Shown piece by piece: positions 34,509-47,803 of a stretch of DNA of 64,000 nt. Position 1 is the stretch's first letter, and every line of letters starts with the position of its first letter. The stretch is from contig CM065392.1 in assembly GCA_033060915.1 (NCBI GenBank), positions 11,007,001 through 11,071,000 of the forward strand, in the 5' to 3' direction. Source of the DNA: Euryodendron excelsum (Eukaryota; Streptophyta; Magnoliopsida; Ericales; Pentaphylacaceae). The notes beneath the pieces were generated by a model. The model was not told the DNA's origin. It saw only the letters and a list, made by a program, of their open reading frames with translations, and did no database searches. Made by a program: the position numbers and the translations under genes.

Positions 34509-37500
34509 TCAATTAGTGTCTTCCTCAAAAGTTTTGAATATGAAATCGCGAAAGCGCCTTGAGTATTGTTTCGGATCAACGGCTGATATTGAGGTCGGGT
34601 CGTATTGGATGGACTTGTAGGCATGCTCAAGCTTCTTTGTAATGTCATAGTCTTGTAATATGTCTATGATACCGAAGAACATCACCACATCATAGTATTC
34701 CCCTGTCGGTTCTCCTACCAGTTGAAACTCGCAGTCGTTCTTTCTCTCAGTTCTTTCAACTCTTGCTGGCATGTTCACTCCTAGCCTTATATTAGCCCAC
34801 CTGCAATGCTCGATGAACGAAAATACTTAGATAAGTTCATGCTTCATCCGATTATTTCGATCAGCTCAAATGATATCAGAAAAATTAAAGGATTTGTACT
34901 TTATACAAAATTATACTTTGGTCCTTGACTTTTTAATTGTTACAGTAAACCCACCCGCTATGTACGTTTAAAGGTCAAGTTATAAGGTGGACCTTCTGCC
35001 AACCCACCTGTTTGTCCATCCAGAGAAAGATGTCCATAAAGATTAAAGTGAGATTATCTATAAAGTGTAGGGTGGTAACTGTAATAACCCTAGACCATCA
35101 ATTACTTTTTTGCTCTTGAAAATTCAAACAATCCTAAGTAAAAAATAAAGTTATTACACTTAGCACTTTTATAATTTATACAAAATTTCACTTTAATCCT
35201 CATAGACAATTTTCACGAGATGGACAAGCATGTGGTTGACATAAGGGTTTGATTGTTATAATTAAAAAGTTAAGGACCAAAGTGAAACTAAATGTAAATT
35301 CTAGGAATAATAAGTTAGTGTGGAGATAGTTTACCCTGCTGGATCTAAGAGAAGCTGATCCACATCTGCTCTTGAAAGGCGGGGAACTGATGATGATTCA
35401 GTCTCTAGGTCACCACTATCTGCAGGAAAGAGGACACAGAGAAAAGAACCAAGCTAAGATTACAACTAGAATGGAGTAATCTGCACTGAAAAATGAGAAA
35501 TAGAAGGTGGCAACAAGTTGGGGTTCAGTGTTTTGGAGCTCATACCAGAGACCTAAATAGTGTTACTCAAGCATTTACTTACTATTTTCTTCATCAAAAT
35601 CTATATATAAACAACTATTAATTATTCCTCAACTTGAAAACCCAGAAAAAAAAAGTACAACTAATAACCAGTAGGTGTTCGAGCACCGGAAGGAATGAGT
35701 TTGCCAGCAGTTGTTGAATCTCTGAAGTGAAGACCAACCAGAAGGCTGTAGTCCATGATTCTTTCCTGCTCGAGAAACTCACAATCTCTATCAATTTGCC
35801 TGTAATAAACAGATGTTCCGTTTTATTGCCGGGTGAAAATGATTGGGAAAAAATTTAAAACAAGTCTGGAAGATTCTGATTTGATTGATGGCTATTAGGC
35901 TGCTTTGAACCACATTTCAGAAATAGAATAGAATGACTACTATGCGATGAGAGATGCAACCTAAATTTCACCTTCGAAATTCTTGAAACCATGTCCTTTG
36001 CAGTTGGAATATGAAGTTGAGATCAAGGTCTTTAAGAATAGTGGTCGCATCAATCTGTGCCTCTGGCTTGTCTGTCATGCGGCCAAGGGAAGACCCTTTC
36101 AAGTCAAATCGTCTGTGAATGGTGTATTCAGAGCAGAAGAGATTCCCCATGATGATAAACCGCACCTAAATCATCAGTCACATTATTAAGCACTAGATGA
36201 ATAGGAATCATGAAAAATCACATTCTCTTCTTGTCACTTTACCTTCTTCTGGGAAGGACCAGTTAACTTCACACAGTGCAGGCCATAAAATTTGGTCACT
36301 AGAGTGTTCTCGAAGGACCGGACATGATTATAGTAGGCTGAAAGCATCCTTAGCAGAACCTAATCATGACACGAAAAATGAGAAAGGAAGTAGATTTCAA
36401 TACATACATATATGGGAAAGGAAGAATAGTTTCTCACTTTTGCTTCTGCTTTCTTCATTGTCTTTATCATGTAACGATCATCGTTAGTCAAGTAAAAGAA
36501 GCTCCCACTTTTTCCAGGAGAGGAGAGTTCTCGAAGGGCATCGTCCCCACAAATAGACAGCATGTAGTCCGCTGCATCTACCTTGAACAGCTTCCTTAGA
36601 GTCCTGAATTCATATTACATGGTTAAGGTAGTTGTGGTTCTTGATCATGCTTTACGCATTGCTAATCAAATTTAGGCCTCACCTGAAAACTAATGGACAA
36701 TAATCCTTCCACCTGAATTCGCAGGACTGGTGTGGTGGTGTGTATTTGGATCCCTCCGAAGGAAATTTTGTCCAGACCTTCTCCTTCGGGTCAAAAGCTG
36801 AAGACTTGAGATCTAGTGTTGCGACTGGACCAGGTCTTCCGACGGAATGCCTGTGCAAAAACAAAATCCTCATAACTACAGGATCAGACTTAGCAGAAAG
36901 CAGTTCAATCCTGGACAGAATGCAAACAGGTTAGCAGAAATAAGAGAGGAAAAGGAAATGAGTTGCCCCAATCCTGTGATTTGAGTCCCATGCATTTTCT
37001 GAGTTCACTACATTAATCTTATCAGGCTTGTACCCAGTAGGTGCTATATCAAAACTTTTTCATATATATGGTTTGTTTGCCACAGGAACCGCTCAAGCTC
37101 CTTCAGTTTGATCTAGTGCAGTTTTTACTCTGCCTTTGTCCTGTATTCCCATTATAGAAAATATATTCCTAAATAACTAATGAATTTACACCAAATTAAA
37201 ATCAAGAAAACAAGCAATTAGAAGCACCACCTCTTGGCCTTTAACCATCAACCCAATCTCTCTCTCTCTCACACACACACATATATATGTATTGATATAT
37301 CCATTTTTTTTATGCTGTGTCATTGTCACTAATTGGTATCAGTATCCATGCTACTCATGTTCAATTTATGAAAGAGACGAGCAGAAGATCAGATTAGCCA
37401 TGGTGGAAAAAGTGAGAGACTTGAGCATGTTTCTCCAACCATGAAGCCAAAAGAAATACCTAAACAGAAGTTCCAAGTAAAAGTTGGGCATCAGTTGCTT

Positions 37501-38952
37501 ATTTCACCAGAAAATGCGAAAGATTGAAGCATTCTGAAGTCTTGCATTGTCATTAATGTTTTCAGTTTGGCATTCCTAAAGCTTTTTGTACTAAGCATCT
37601 TAAAATTGATACATCAGAATCTAAGCAAGAAATTAGGACAAAATAGAAATGCTTCCAAAGCAAAATTAAACAAGATTTTCTAAACTAGAACATAGAAAAG
37701 AGAGACTAAAACATAGACACGGAAATTGAGAAATGAGAAACTATCATAATAATAAGTCATACCTGATTCCCAACTGCAAATTGAGCATCAGCTCATAGTT
37801 CTTATGCCTTTTGGAGATTGTCTCTCCTTGTCTCTTCACCACCTTTGGTATCCTAATCGGGCTCCCTCTCGTAAAACCATCTTCGAGTTGCAGACCTGCC
37901 ATATCACTATCCATCTCTCCCCCAGCCATCATATTCCTATCAAAAGCATCGCAGGTAGAAGCTCCCGCACCCTCCAACATGCGCATTCTATTCAATTCCA
38001 TATCCTCACCCGCCCCAAGTCTCCCATCAACCGACATTCTCCTTGGCTTAACATTCGAATCCACAGCCTTCGATGACCTCCAAACCGCAAGCTTCTTCTG
38101 CGATGGCATAATCGAAACCTTCTCGCTGGTGCAAACCTTAAAATCGCTCGAATCAACGTTGAATACTTCTTGGGGATCCCATTCGAAATTTCCGTCCGGG
38201 GATGTTCCGGAGGGATAATAAGTCCCATTTTGTTCCTTTGGATCTTTACTCCAATTTCCCACATAGAAACTTCCATCTGCCCATCTAAATGTTCCATTTC
38301 CTTTGGGTAATCCATCTTCCCAATACCCATCATACCTATTCCCATTGCTCCAAATGAATGTCCCTTTGCCACAAATCACCCCATTCTTCCATTCACCTGC
38401 ATAATGATTCCCATTCTTCCATTGATACCTACCATGACCTTCTTGTAGTCCCCGGCACCATTCGCCCTCAAAACAATCTCCGGTGGCGTAGTTCTTAATA
38501 CCATGGCCATGTTTCAAATTCATGACCCAGGAACCTCGATATATATCTCCATTGGACCCTGTGTAAGTACCTTTGCCATCCATGTACCCGCTTTTGAATT
38601 CGCCTTCGTAGGTAGCCCCGGAAGGCCAATTGAACCGGCCTTTCCCCATGGTTTTGCCTCTAAACCACTCGCCAACATAGGTGCACCCATCTGTCCACAA
38701 GTATTTTCCCCGGCCGTGCGGAAAATTATTGGACCAATGGCCGGTGTAGTAATCGCCATTGGAGAGAACTCTGTCTGCATGGTATACCTCGCCGGATTCA
38801 GGTCCATTTGCATGGCTCTCATCTTCTTTGTCATCGTCATCGTCATTGTCATCATCTTCGGAATGTGCTACATGGGTTGTGCCAAAAATACTGTGGGCTC
38901 GCTTCTTTGCTACAGCCTGTGTCTTTCGAACTGTAGCTTCCCATGCCTTCAT
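34509..38952 (-). CDS. Phosphatidylinositol-4-phosphate 5-kinase, type B with MORN repeats
   Basis: Phosphorylates PI4P to PI(4,5)P2 at the plasma membrane; relatives act in polar tip growth, endocytosis and stress signalling. Exons on the minus strand: 38952-37763, 36850-36683, 36603-36438, 36359-36243, 36165-35972, 35799-35669, 35419-35335, 34800-34509. They join in phase to 780 codons. Residues 32-44 are strongly acidic. Eight MORN repeats (YxG-E/H-W type) span about 69-250, followed by a linker to about 385. The kinase domain (about 390-780) shows the glycine loop [47 protein letters not shown] and a complete activation loop ending in [11 protein letters not shown]. Closest by memory to Arabidopsis PIP5K4/5/6. 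No damage seen; start at [10 protein letters not shown]. Confidence 0.93.
36851..37762 (-). other. PIP5K intron 1
   Basis: 912 bp, donor CAG/GTATGA and acceptor TTTGCACAG on the minus strand. Contains a (TC)n-(AC)n-(AT)n compound microsatellite at 37258-37288. No gene inside. Confidence 0.85.
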
Positions 38953-39690
38953 GATGCCGCAGTTCTGCTTTCTTGTTCAACGATCTCTCTCTCTCAGGTT
39001 GTTCGAATTTGCATATTGCTTTCAACAATTTCTTTCTGATTTTAAAGCCAAATAATATAAGACTATAAGTTTCATGGAAATCAGCCCAGATGAAAACAAA
39101 GAATCAAAACAACATGGCTCAACAATGCAACAAAATCTGAAGTTTGGTATCTCTCTCTCTCTCATGTGTAACCATCGGAACCCAATGTTTATTTTTGGTC
39201 CATATTCTTTTGTTCATCTGTTACTAGGGGAATGGTCAACAGTGACAGTCGGGACCTTAATTTGACTACGTTTAAGCTGTCATAAGATTTTATATGTACC
39301 TTTCTGTAGGAAATGAATTTATGGATAATGGGTATGCGGCAGCAAAACCATGAAAATTTCACGTACATTTTGGTCAAAAGAAGCATTTTCTGTCACTACT
39401 TTCGCTATGTTTTGTGGCAACGGAAGACTTTTTCAGCTTCTTACAACCGCTAAAACCGCTGAAGACTCAAATTTGGAGGGATGAGAGAAATTAAGGTGAT
39501 AGCATTGCCATTTACAGAGATGTCCCTTACAAGAGACTAGGGTAGGGGGAATTAATTTCTCATTTTCTATTTCTTTGCAAGGTCTAAGGATCCTTACAGA
39601 CACGATAAACTAATCTCATTTTCTATTTCTTTGCAAGGTTTCCCTTTGTTGGCAGTTCATTATAAACTTTTGGGTTTTGTTTTTTTTATT
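38953..39690 (-). promoter_or_regulatory. PIP5K leader and promoter region
   Basis: A GA-rich leader (GAGAGAGAGATCG, 38983-38995 on the minus strand) precedes the start codon. A possible TATA-type TATATTAT lies near 39050-39058. A second GA-rich run is at 39152-39163. A block resembling CTCATTTTCTATTTCTTTGC recurs at about 39556 and 39615. The transcription start cannot be fixed. Confidence 0.4.
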
Positions 39691-41110
39691 TGATATTTTT
39701 GATCAACCGATAAAAAATAATTATATGATGAGAAATATAACAAGTGGCGAGTCACACATTTATTTGATACAGTCTAACAAACATAACTTTCTAAATTTTA
39801 GGTAGTTCAATCTGTTCATGTCACGTGGCCCAGCTTCCCCTCCAGATGGCGTGTCACGAAGGCTCTCCAGGACCCCTCATGTCAACCTCGTGCAAGTGAT
39901 GTCAGCAAAGCCCGCTCCTTCCAAAGAGTATATCATGTGCATAATCCAAGGTGCCCCACGTCAGCCTTGGGCAGGTGACGTCAGCAAGGTCACCTTCTCC
40001 AAGTAGGTAGCCCCCATAAAGTTCTCCAAGTAGGTTTAACCTTGTGAGATCGCCAAAGGCACCCCGCATCAGCCTTGTGTAGATGACGTTGGTAAAGGGA
40101 GTCTTCTCCAAACGGGCAGATCCCGTGAAGTCCTCCAAGAAGGCTTAACCCTTTGAGATTGCCAAGGCCACCTCTCATCAGCCTTGTGTAGGTGACGTTG
40201 GTAGAGCTATCTTCTCCAAGTGGCATCCCTTGTGAACTGTCTCTTCCAAGCAGGCATCACCCGTAAATTGTCTCCAAGGGGGCATCCTTTGTGAATTATC
40301 TCCAAGCCAGCCTAACCCTGTGAGTTTTCCAAGGTTCCTCCTAGATCGCATTAACACCCACTCACCCCATGAGCCTGGGTCCCTCACGATCTCCTGAATG
40401 TCCACTCACTACGTAAGCTAGGTTCACCATGGATATCCTAAACATTATCAATAGAGCACCCCATGCTCAAGTCTTGCCTACCTTCCTTGCTGAAGGAACT
40501 CTCAAGTAACCCTTCTCCACTTATCAGAATCTGTCTACGGATTGTGGATTGGTGGCCAGAACTAAAGGTGAACCATTGAGCCGATCACCCCTCGGGTGAG
40601 CGCAGGCTCATCTCATCAGCCAGCTAAGAGAGAGAGACTATCTCCCAGACTGCACTCTAGTACAAGATCAATTAAGATCACTCAAGATCAGTCGCCATTT
40701 AATGCCTATATTTTCACCATTAATGCAACTTGCATTGCATTAGATATGGTTGCTGGAAGAGAAACTCACATTTATGACTCTATGGTTGCTTCGCCTCAGA
40801 CTCCAACATGAATGCTCTAGCCCTGAGTTGAGCTTGTATACATAGAATCTCCTTCTGTTTCTCTTGGTTTCCCTTAGTTCTCTTTGCGCTATTCTCTGGG
40901 AGACTTGAGCCACGTCGACGACTGCCAAGATTCCTAGACGGAGCACGTGTTTGTCGACTCTACACTGTCCGGTCCACCTTTGCCCATAACAATAAATCTA
41001 ATAATCATAATGTAAATCCACCATTATGGGGAGACAAACTCAAGACCTCTACAATTGAAATGTTAAAGTAAATAACTACATGCCACTGAACCCCATGGCC
41101 ATAGGTATGG
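39690..41110 (-). mobile_element. SINE, split by an LTR insertion
   Basis: Read on the minus strand, 41105-40992 then 39812-39690 form one element that parallels the uninterrupted copy at 41480-41270. It opens with GGTTCAGTGGCAT (box A-like), then TTGAGTTTGTCTC (box B-like), then an ATTACTAGATTTAT-rich tail. The interruption is the probable solo LTR at 39813-40991. Confidence 0.45.
39813..40991 (-). mobile_element. Probable solo LTR (1.18 kb)
   Basis: Ends are TGTTCATGTC and GCCCATAACA, that is TGTT...AACA, as for LTRs. It lies inside a SINE copy, which supports an insertion. It holds diverged repeats of about 80-110 bases with CAGCCTTG and TGACGT blocks (39895-40330), including TGACGTCA-like sites at about 39897 and 39976. 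No coding sequence. The flanks do not give a clean 5-bp duplication (CAATC left, ATAAA right; CAAT occurs on both sides). Confidence 0.45.
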
Positions 41111-41269
41111 GCAAACTTTTGTAGGGACAGAAAGAAGATAAATTTATATAGGGTCCAATATTTGATGGCCAGACGAGGTGGGTGCAAATCCTCTCATCTA
41201 TTAGAAAAAGGATGAAAACTTATAAAAATTCATGTGCATGCTTGCTTATTCACTATTACTTTTGTTTTT

Positions 41270-41480
41270 TGTTTTTTGTTTTCTGCCTATAAGAAATAAA
41301 CACATCATGAGAAACATAAGAAAGTGGACACTCATCTTTTTTAAAAATTCTAACGAATACAACCTTACAATAAACATAATCATTACAATATAAATCCAAT
41401 ACTATGTGAGTCGAACTCAAGATCTTAATAATTGAAATACTAGAGTAGATAACCGGATGCCATTGAATGCCATAGTTATC
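41270..41480 (-). mobile_element. SINE, uninterrupted copy
   Basis: The minus strand has a box A-like GGCATTCAATGGCATCCGG and a box B-like GAGTTCGACTC about 45 bases further on, as in tRNA-derived SINEs transcribed by RNA polymerase III. It then has a T/A-rich body and ends in TCTCATGATGTG. About 210 bp. Confidence 0.5.
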
Positions 41481-41841
41481 AACATGAGGTTTGACCCAAG
41501 TGAGCATCATGTTTCATTGCTAGACTGGATGTACATTGTAAGACTCAATGGTATAAACTTGTAGAATTAATGCAAGACAATCAATTAACACTTAGTCTAC
41601 TGAATAGACCACATTACCATAATCTTGCTTCTTTATGATTGTAAACCTACAAAGGGACTTAGCCATGGCAGAGCCAATTGATTATTAAGCCTTAACTATC
41701 TTGGCTTTTTACTATCCAATCTTCTACATATATAAATCTTCTACATATATTTGTTTACCCTTTGATTTTTAATAATTTTTGTTAGTTTGGTTGAGCCACA
41801 TATTGTAAATATTTAGAAATGTAAGAGGTTTGAGATTCAAT

Positions 41842-42177
41842 TGTTGGGTGTGTGTCTTGTATTCTGAAGGCTTATATAATTATTAGGTTGTACATGTATT
41901 TGGGTAGGATAGGGGATCCACTATGTGTAAGGTTTCCTAATTATATAGGGACTAGGGTTTCTATAGTTTGCCTATAAATAAGGAACTTATAGAGTTCTAG
42001 GTTAAGGAGACTAGAGAGACGGAGAGTCTTGTAAAGAGTGAGTAGTTAATTGTACTCTTCTTTTGACGTAGTGGAATTTTGCTCTTCACCTGTGGATGTA
42101 GGTAGAGTCATTGTTCTACCAAACCACCTTAATTCTTTGTGTTTTTCTTTTTTGCTTGTGTGTTGTGCGTGTGATTG
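41842..42177 (+). mobile_element. Ty1/copia LTR remnant
   Basis: Starts TGTTGGGTGTGTG. It has a TATA-like CCTATAAATAAGG near 41970-41982, then the characteristic 3' part with GTGGATGTAGGTAGAGTCATTG and CCAAACCACCTTAATTCTTTGTG (given in pieces). It is cut at about 42177 by a LINE tail. The missing end and absence of internal domains mean only a fragment remains. Confidence 0.55.
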
Positions 42178-42670
42178 TTTTATTTATTTATTTTTTGAAC
42201 AACAAAACAGGAAAAATTTATTAAAAGAAGAAGGATTACAAAATGGCATAGAATTCTACAAGCCAAAAGACTTTACAAAAATTGCAACCAGAAAGAACAA
42301 AGTTGAAGCGGATTCAGCCACCCCTATCAGGATCAAAAGATTAATCTAAAACAAAGAAGGATTAAGAGATTTAATACTGGAAAAAACTATTTGATATGAG
42401 GCCACCTACTCCTCACTTAGCCTGAATCCATAGTTGGACTTGAGTTTTAATTGAGACCTCCCTATCTTCCCAAATAACCTAATTATGATTGAAAATAGCC
42501 TCATTCTTAGCAAGTCAATTATTCCACAAAGTAGCTGCAAACAGGGCTTCCCAAATAAGTTTCCTCATATTCTCTTGTTTAATGTGATACCACCAAATGA
42601 AGAGATCCTTTATTGAACTTGGACTTACCCAAACACAGCTCTCCCAATTCAAAATTTTGCTCAAGATAAG
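42178..42670 (-). pseudogene. LINE (L1-type) 3' end
   Basis: The minus-strand translation of 42670-42390 shows the C-terminal zf-RVT-like region of plant LINE ORF2: FIWWYHIKQENMRKLIWEAL, then ATLWNN, then LAKNEAIFN (active relatives have WxxRN at this place). It has in-frame stops. The element ends in an A-rich tail (plus strand 42178-42196, T-rich). It is truncated at its upstream side by Athila element 2. Confidence 0.7.
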
Positions 42671-43981
42671 TGACTTGTACCAAATAGTGTCTTCGGATAA
42701 TCACAAGTGCTGGATGACAAAGTAGTATAATCCTGTAGAGTTCGGAGTTGAATCCTCAGGGAACAATTTCACAAGGTGAAGAGAATAGATCACTTCTCTC
42801 AAATCTCACACAAAACCCTACTAGTTGCCTCTAAAAATAGGCTGAAAATCTTAACTTTAGAAGATTATTATGTTATTCTAGATTAAGCTAAGAAAATGAT
42901 TTAGAAATTAATAAAGAAGAAGTCTCAAAACCAATTGATCCAACCAATTGCTTCACTTGGAATTCTAATGGAGATGTTGTATAACTCAAATAATTGATTG
43001 CATCACGAGTCTTTAATTTGGAAGATTTACCAATCAAAATGTGTATTCCTCAACAATCAACGTCTAGATTAAATCGGGTTCTAGAATTAAAGATGCGTGC
43101 CATCGATTCGTGCAGTAGATATACTGAATAGGAGTTCATGCATAACCATTATTGAATATAATCAAATATCTAGGTTTTCATTGATTTCTAGAATGTTGAT
43201 CTCAAAGAATTAAAAAGAAAAAGATAAAAACATTAAAAACCTAATTACCTCCATTGTTCATCTGAGTTCTTCACTTGATCTTCACAATTGATCTCTAGAT
43301 GGGATTTAGCTATTCATCATCAAGATTAATATACGAAAATACATTGATTGTATTGAAAGCTTGAGAATTTGATTACAGGAATTGCAAAGATCAATCAAAA
43401 CCTAACTAGAAGTGAGGAAAAAAACTCTCTCTGGTTGCTACTAACTCTCCCTAACAATAGTAAAGAAGCTAACCCTAAAAACAACAACAAACCTAGCTTC
43501 TATAGACTTCCAAAAACTGCTGTGTCGACCAAGCGTTAGAACGCTAGGAATACCATTCGAACGGTGTGGTGACCGTTCGAACATCACTTCGAATGCACAT
43601 TGAATGCGAAGAATAAACCTCAGAATCTTTGAAAGGGCTTTAGACCTGATTCAGACACACAAAACAACACTTTGATCTTTCAAAAGTGGAGGAGTGTCTG
43701 ACTTGGTGTTCGAACACTTATCACCACCGTTCGAATGCTTTGCTTACTGTTTGAATGAATGATGAGATGCTAATGTCATAGTGTTCGAACACTTCCTCTA
43801 GCTGCTTGAACGCTCTTTTCCAATTTTGCCCGTATTTTCCCCTTTAAGCTTGGTATTCCTATTTCAGTTCAAATAAAACAAGTTAGTAACTATGTAAGAC
43901 TAAAACAACATAAATAATCCTACTCTAGGTCTAACAAGGAGCTAATTAAGGCATATAGATTTCACTTTTAGAGTACAATCA
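42671..43981 (-). repeat. 3' LTR of Athila element 2
   Basis: Runs from TGACTTGTACC to GAGTACAATCA. The neighbouring internal sequence is a polypurine tract on the minus strand (TTAGGGGGTG). It has the same order of blocks as the element 1 LTR. It contains about eight TTCGAA-type motifs between 43520 and 43825, upstream (minus sense) of a TATA-like CTATAG at about 43498-43503. Confidence 0.8.
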
Positions 43982-45770
43982 CACCCCCTAACTAACTTGT
44001 TACTAGTTCCTAGGAAAATACTAAAACCAAAAAGATATCTCCATTTTCGTGGGAGTCACGAGTACATTTAGCCTATGCACCAAACCTTTAAACCTTTAAT
44101 GGACGAGTGGTGTCTCATGAGGACTTGCAGTAATAATACCCACAAACATCTATTCATGTCATGTGAAAGATAACAGAAGTACATGATACATACATAACTC
44201 CATTCAAGAAAATTCTTAATCCAGCCTCAATTGTGAATTAAGCCAGGTAAAAGCATAAAGCATCCAAGAAAGAACCACATAAGAGTGCACTAACAATAAC
44301 ATACAACTCAACTGTTTTAAAATCATGCAATTATATCCTTTATGCTTTGATTTAAAGTTTCACTAGTCATACAATTATTAAGAACATAAAACACATTGGT
44401 TTCTCAATGGAAAAATTATCAATAGAGTAAATATGAATAAAATATCAAAAGAGTAATTCCAATGTAAAAAATCGCTAAGATATAAGTGTATCAATTTAGC
44501 ATAGCTTCATGAAGAATATTCATAGTTCAAGCATTAACATAGAGAATTGATATATAATGACTTATACTCTAAATAATTAGCAATTTATATACATTCCGAA
44601 TAATTTAAGGCCATCTGAAAGAAGAGCCATGGATAAGGAGAAAGAAAGGGATAAAAGACTTAAAACATGCATTGTACACTATATGTGATAATCAATAAGC
44701 ATACACTTCTAATTTTTCAACTTCTCAACAATTTATGCTTCTCATCTTCCTCCACTTCTATTGTTTTGCTTCCCCTTTTTTTTTTTTTACATTCCTTTTG
44801 CTTTTTTTTTTTCTTCTCCTTTTTTTCAACTTCATACATATTTTACTTTTGTAAGCTCTCACAATCAATGATATCCAACTCTACATCATGGGAAATATTT
44901 CAACAACGTCATGCTTTTTCTAAAGATCATATGCATATGAGTATCAATAAAAAGAAACTAGACATGAATGGCTCAAAAGGAATGGAATGGCTTGCACCTA
45001 ATATCCGAAATACATTAAGTTAAAAATTCAAGAGAGTATAAGTATCAATACCTCTAACCATTACCCAACATATAAATTCAAATCAAGAATAATGAAGCTA
45101 TTGAAAGAATAGAAGATCAATAAACTATCCTTGGGTAAACGTAAATCAACTCAAAAAGAAGATAATTTAGCTCTAAAGCTCACAAAGTATAATCTCCACT
45201 CTTTGAGGATATGCATGCACAAAATATTAATATAAGATGTCACATAGCATGATAGTGCATAATGATGTAATCTCTCTCTTGTAATGATTTTATGAAAAAA
45301 CTTGCAACGCATCACAATGATAAGGTAAATCAACAATTAACTCAAAGTTAGTCTAATGCATGACTCAAAGTATCCTTAACATCATAAGTGCATTGACATG
45401 ATATTGCTATAGTTTTCACAAAAATTATCTCCAACACATCCATCATGAATAATGACTCATCAATGAAAACATAGATAAATGTGCTATAGATATAAACCAT
45501 AATACCTAAAACCATACGATACTCAAACCTATACCGAAGAACTCAAATGTTTGAAAGATAATCAATATGAGGCAACACCTAAAACTATTCAATAAAAACA
45601 TGACAAGATTTGAAGTATAAGTCACTGAGACAGTCAATGAAATTAAGCACATCGAAAAGATAACAGCAAAAGAAATCCACTAATATGCCATAGAGTTTTA
45701 GATACACAACACGAAATGAACATGCAACAGTACATGATATCTAAAATCTACTTATCACCAAAGAAGAATC
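43982..45770 (-). other. Non-coding region of Athila element 2 between the extra ORF and the 3' LTR
   Basis: AT-rich, many stops, and T-rich runs on the plus strand (44776-44830). Parts match the corresponding stretch of element 1. No gene. Confidence 0.6.
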
Positions 45771-47803
45771 ATCATCTAATCCAAAGTAGTCGCTTGTGCA
45801 CAAATACTACCCTCTAACATGGTAATGTGATCAGTGTGTGCCTCCTGTGTAGCTGCTCTCTCCCCTATGGCTCTCTCTAACTGCTCAAGGATAAGTCCTT
45901 GTTGGACAAAGGCCTGAGAATGCTCCTCAATAACAGTAGCCTGGGCAGCTAAAATCTGACCCTGCTACAATCATAAACTGTTGTCAATTAAGTCTCTGCA
46001 AAATAGCCTAAAATATCACATCTGGCAACTGCTGAGCCGCTTACTGCTGAGGCTATGCAGGAGCTGCTGCCACTGATCACTTAGCTGCTCTCCTTGCTGG
46101 GCGACCTATTACTGAGGTGTCGATAAATGGGAATTAGATTGTCAAATAGTTGATCGATCAACTGGCTGTTGTGGCTGTCCAACTCGAATCAATCCAAGAA
46201 TGCCTCCAACTCCAGCCCCCTCAATCAATGCAGTAAGAATACACCCAAAATGAATGGAACTCTGAGCTCTAGGATGGGTATACTCCTCACACAAGACTCG
46301 AAACATGTAAGAGGAAGATCTATGGACCTACCAGCTGGAATAGCCCACAGAAGGCAAGCTTTATCCTTACTGACCTCAGAATGACACATGATAGGCCAAA
46401 GGGAATGACATGAAGACACAAAAAAGGGCATATATTAAGGAGCTAGCACTTTCTTCAGCAACTGCCGACAAGCTGCCCATTGTGTTTTAAGAACACATAC
46501 CTTTGCAGACACAACCTCAAAATCCCGGGGTGCCCTAACAGCGGGAAAACGAAACTGGGCATCTGGGACTCTAGGAATACTAACAATCTATGCAAAAGAG
46601 TGTTGTAATAACAACATCGTGCCCCCTTATCGAAGACTCTATCCTCTCATGCCTCGGAGTGGTAGTGATGAATCAGATGTTCGCCATAAACACGGTGATC
46701 AAAATGAAAACCCTCGACCCTTGGAAAGTAGTAAGAGGCCCCTAATGCCTATCCTCAAATTGCTTAGCATATCTAAAACTACCCCCTCTAAAATGCTTTA
46801 GAGTCATATGTCTTTCAATAGGTTTACCCTTACTTGTCCAAATATCAGTGTAAGCATCATATGCCGCCTTGCTAATAAATCTATCTACATCATATGTAAG
46901 GGGTGGCTTAATAGCCTGATCTCTACTAGGTAGCCCTTTAAGATGGCCACCGTCTCTACCATCCAGGCCAGGTCGACCAGCACAGGTAGCCATAATGATG
47001 TATATAAAACTAAGCTAAACAGATAAACCTATAATGAATGTAGGAAATGAATGCAAAAGAAGCTTAAGAGGAATGCTTAAGAGGGTTGGAAATGGTGGTG
47101 ATGAAAGGTAAACCCGTGCTTATCCTTGGAAAGTAGTAAGAGGCCCCTAATGCCTATCCTCAAATTGCTTAGCATATCTAAAACTACCCCCTCTAAAATG
47201 CTTTAGAGTCATATGTCTTTCAATAGGTTTACCCTTACTTGTCCAAATATCAGTGTAAGCATCATATGCCGCCTTGCTAATAAATCTATCTACATCATAT
47301 GTAAGGGGTGGCTTAATAGCCTGATCTCTACTAGGTAGCCCTTTAAGATGGCCACCGTCTCTACCATCCAGGCCAGGTCGACCAGCACAGGTAGCCATAA
47401 TGATGTATATAAAACTAAGCTAAACAGATAAACCTATAATGAATGTAGGAAATGAATGCAAAAGAAGCTTAAGAGGAATGCTTAAGAGGGTTGGAAATGG
47501 TGGTGATGAAAGGTAAACCCGTGCTTATCCTTGGAAAGTAGTAAGAGGCCCCTAATGCCTATCCTCAAATTGCTTAGCATATCTAAAACTACCCCCTCTA
47601 AAATGCTTTAGAGTCATATGTCTTTCAATAGGTTTACCCTTACTTGTCCAAATATCAGTGTAAGCATCATATGCCGCCTTGCTAATAAATCTATCTACAT
47701 CATATGTAAGGGGTGGCTTAATAGCCTGATCTCTACTAGGTAGCCCTTTAAGATGGCCACCGTCTCTACCATCCCGGCCAGGTCGACCAGCACAGGTAGC
47801 CAT
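45771..47803 (-). pseudogene. Extra (env-position) ORF of Athila element 2
   Basis: Lies between pol and the 3' LTR, the position of the env-like ORF in Athila elements. The start codon at 47803 opens MATCAGRPG, then DVDRFISKAAYDAYTDIW, then HFRGGSFRYAKQFEDRH. After the repeats, recognisable sequence continues in shifted frames: SEVSKDKACLLWAI (46376-46335 area), then a helical Gln/Ala-rich end (ATVIEEHSQAFVQQGLILEQ-type, about 45940-45880). The pattern resembles the putative plant transposon protein family found in this position. No clear signal peptide or membrane segment, so an envelope role is positional only. Stops and frameshifts make it a pseudogene. Confidence 0.6.

Noticed and set aside
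37804..39055. Several 90-178-codon frames on the plus strand
   Set aside because: They lie opposite the MORN-repeat exon of the PIP5K gene; their openness follows from its repetitive codon pattern.
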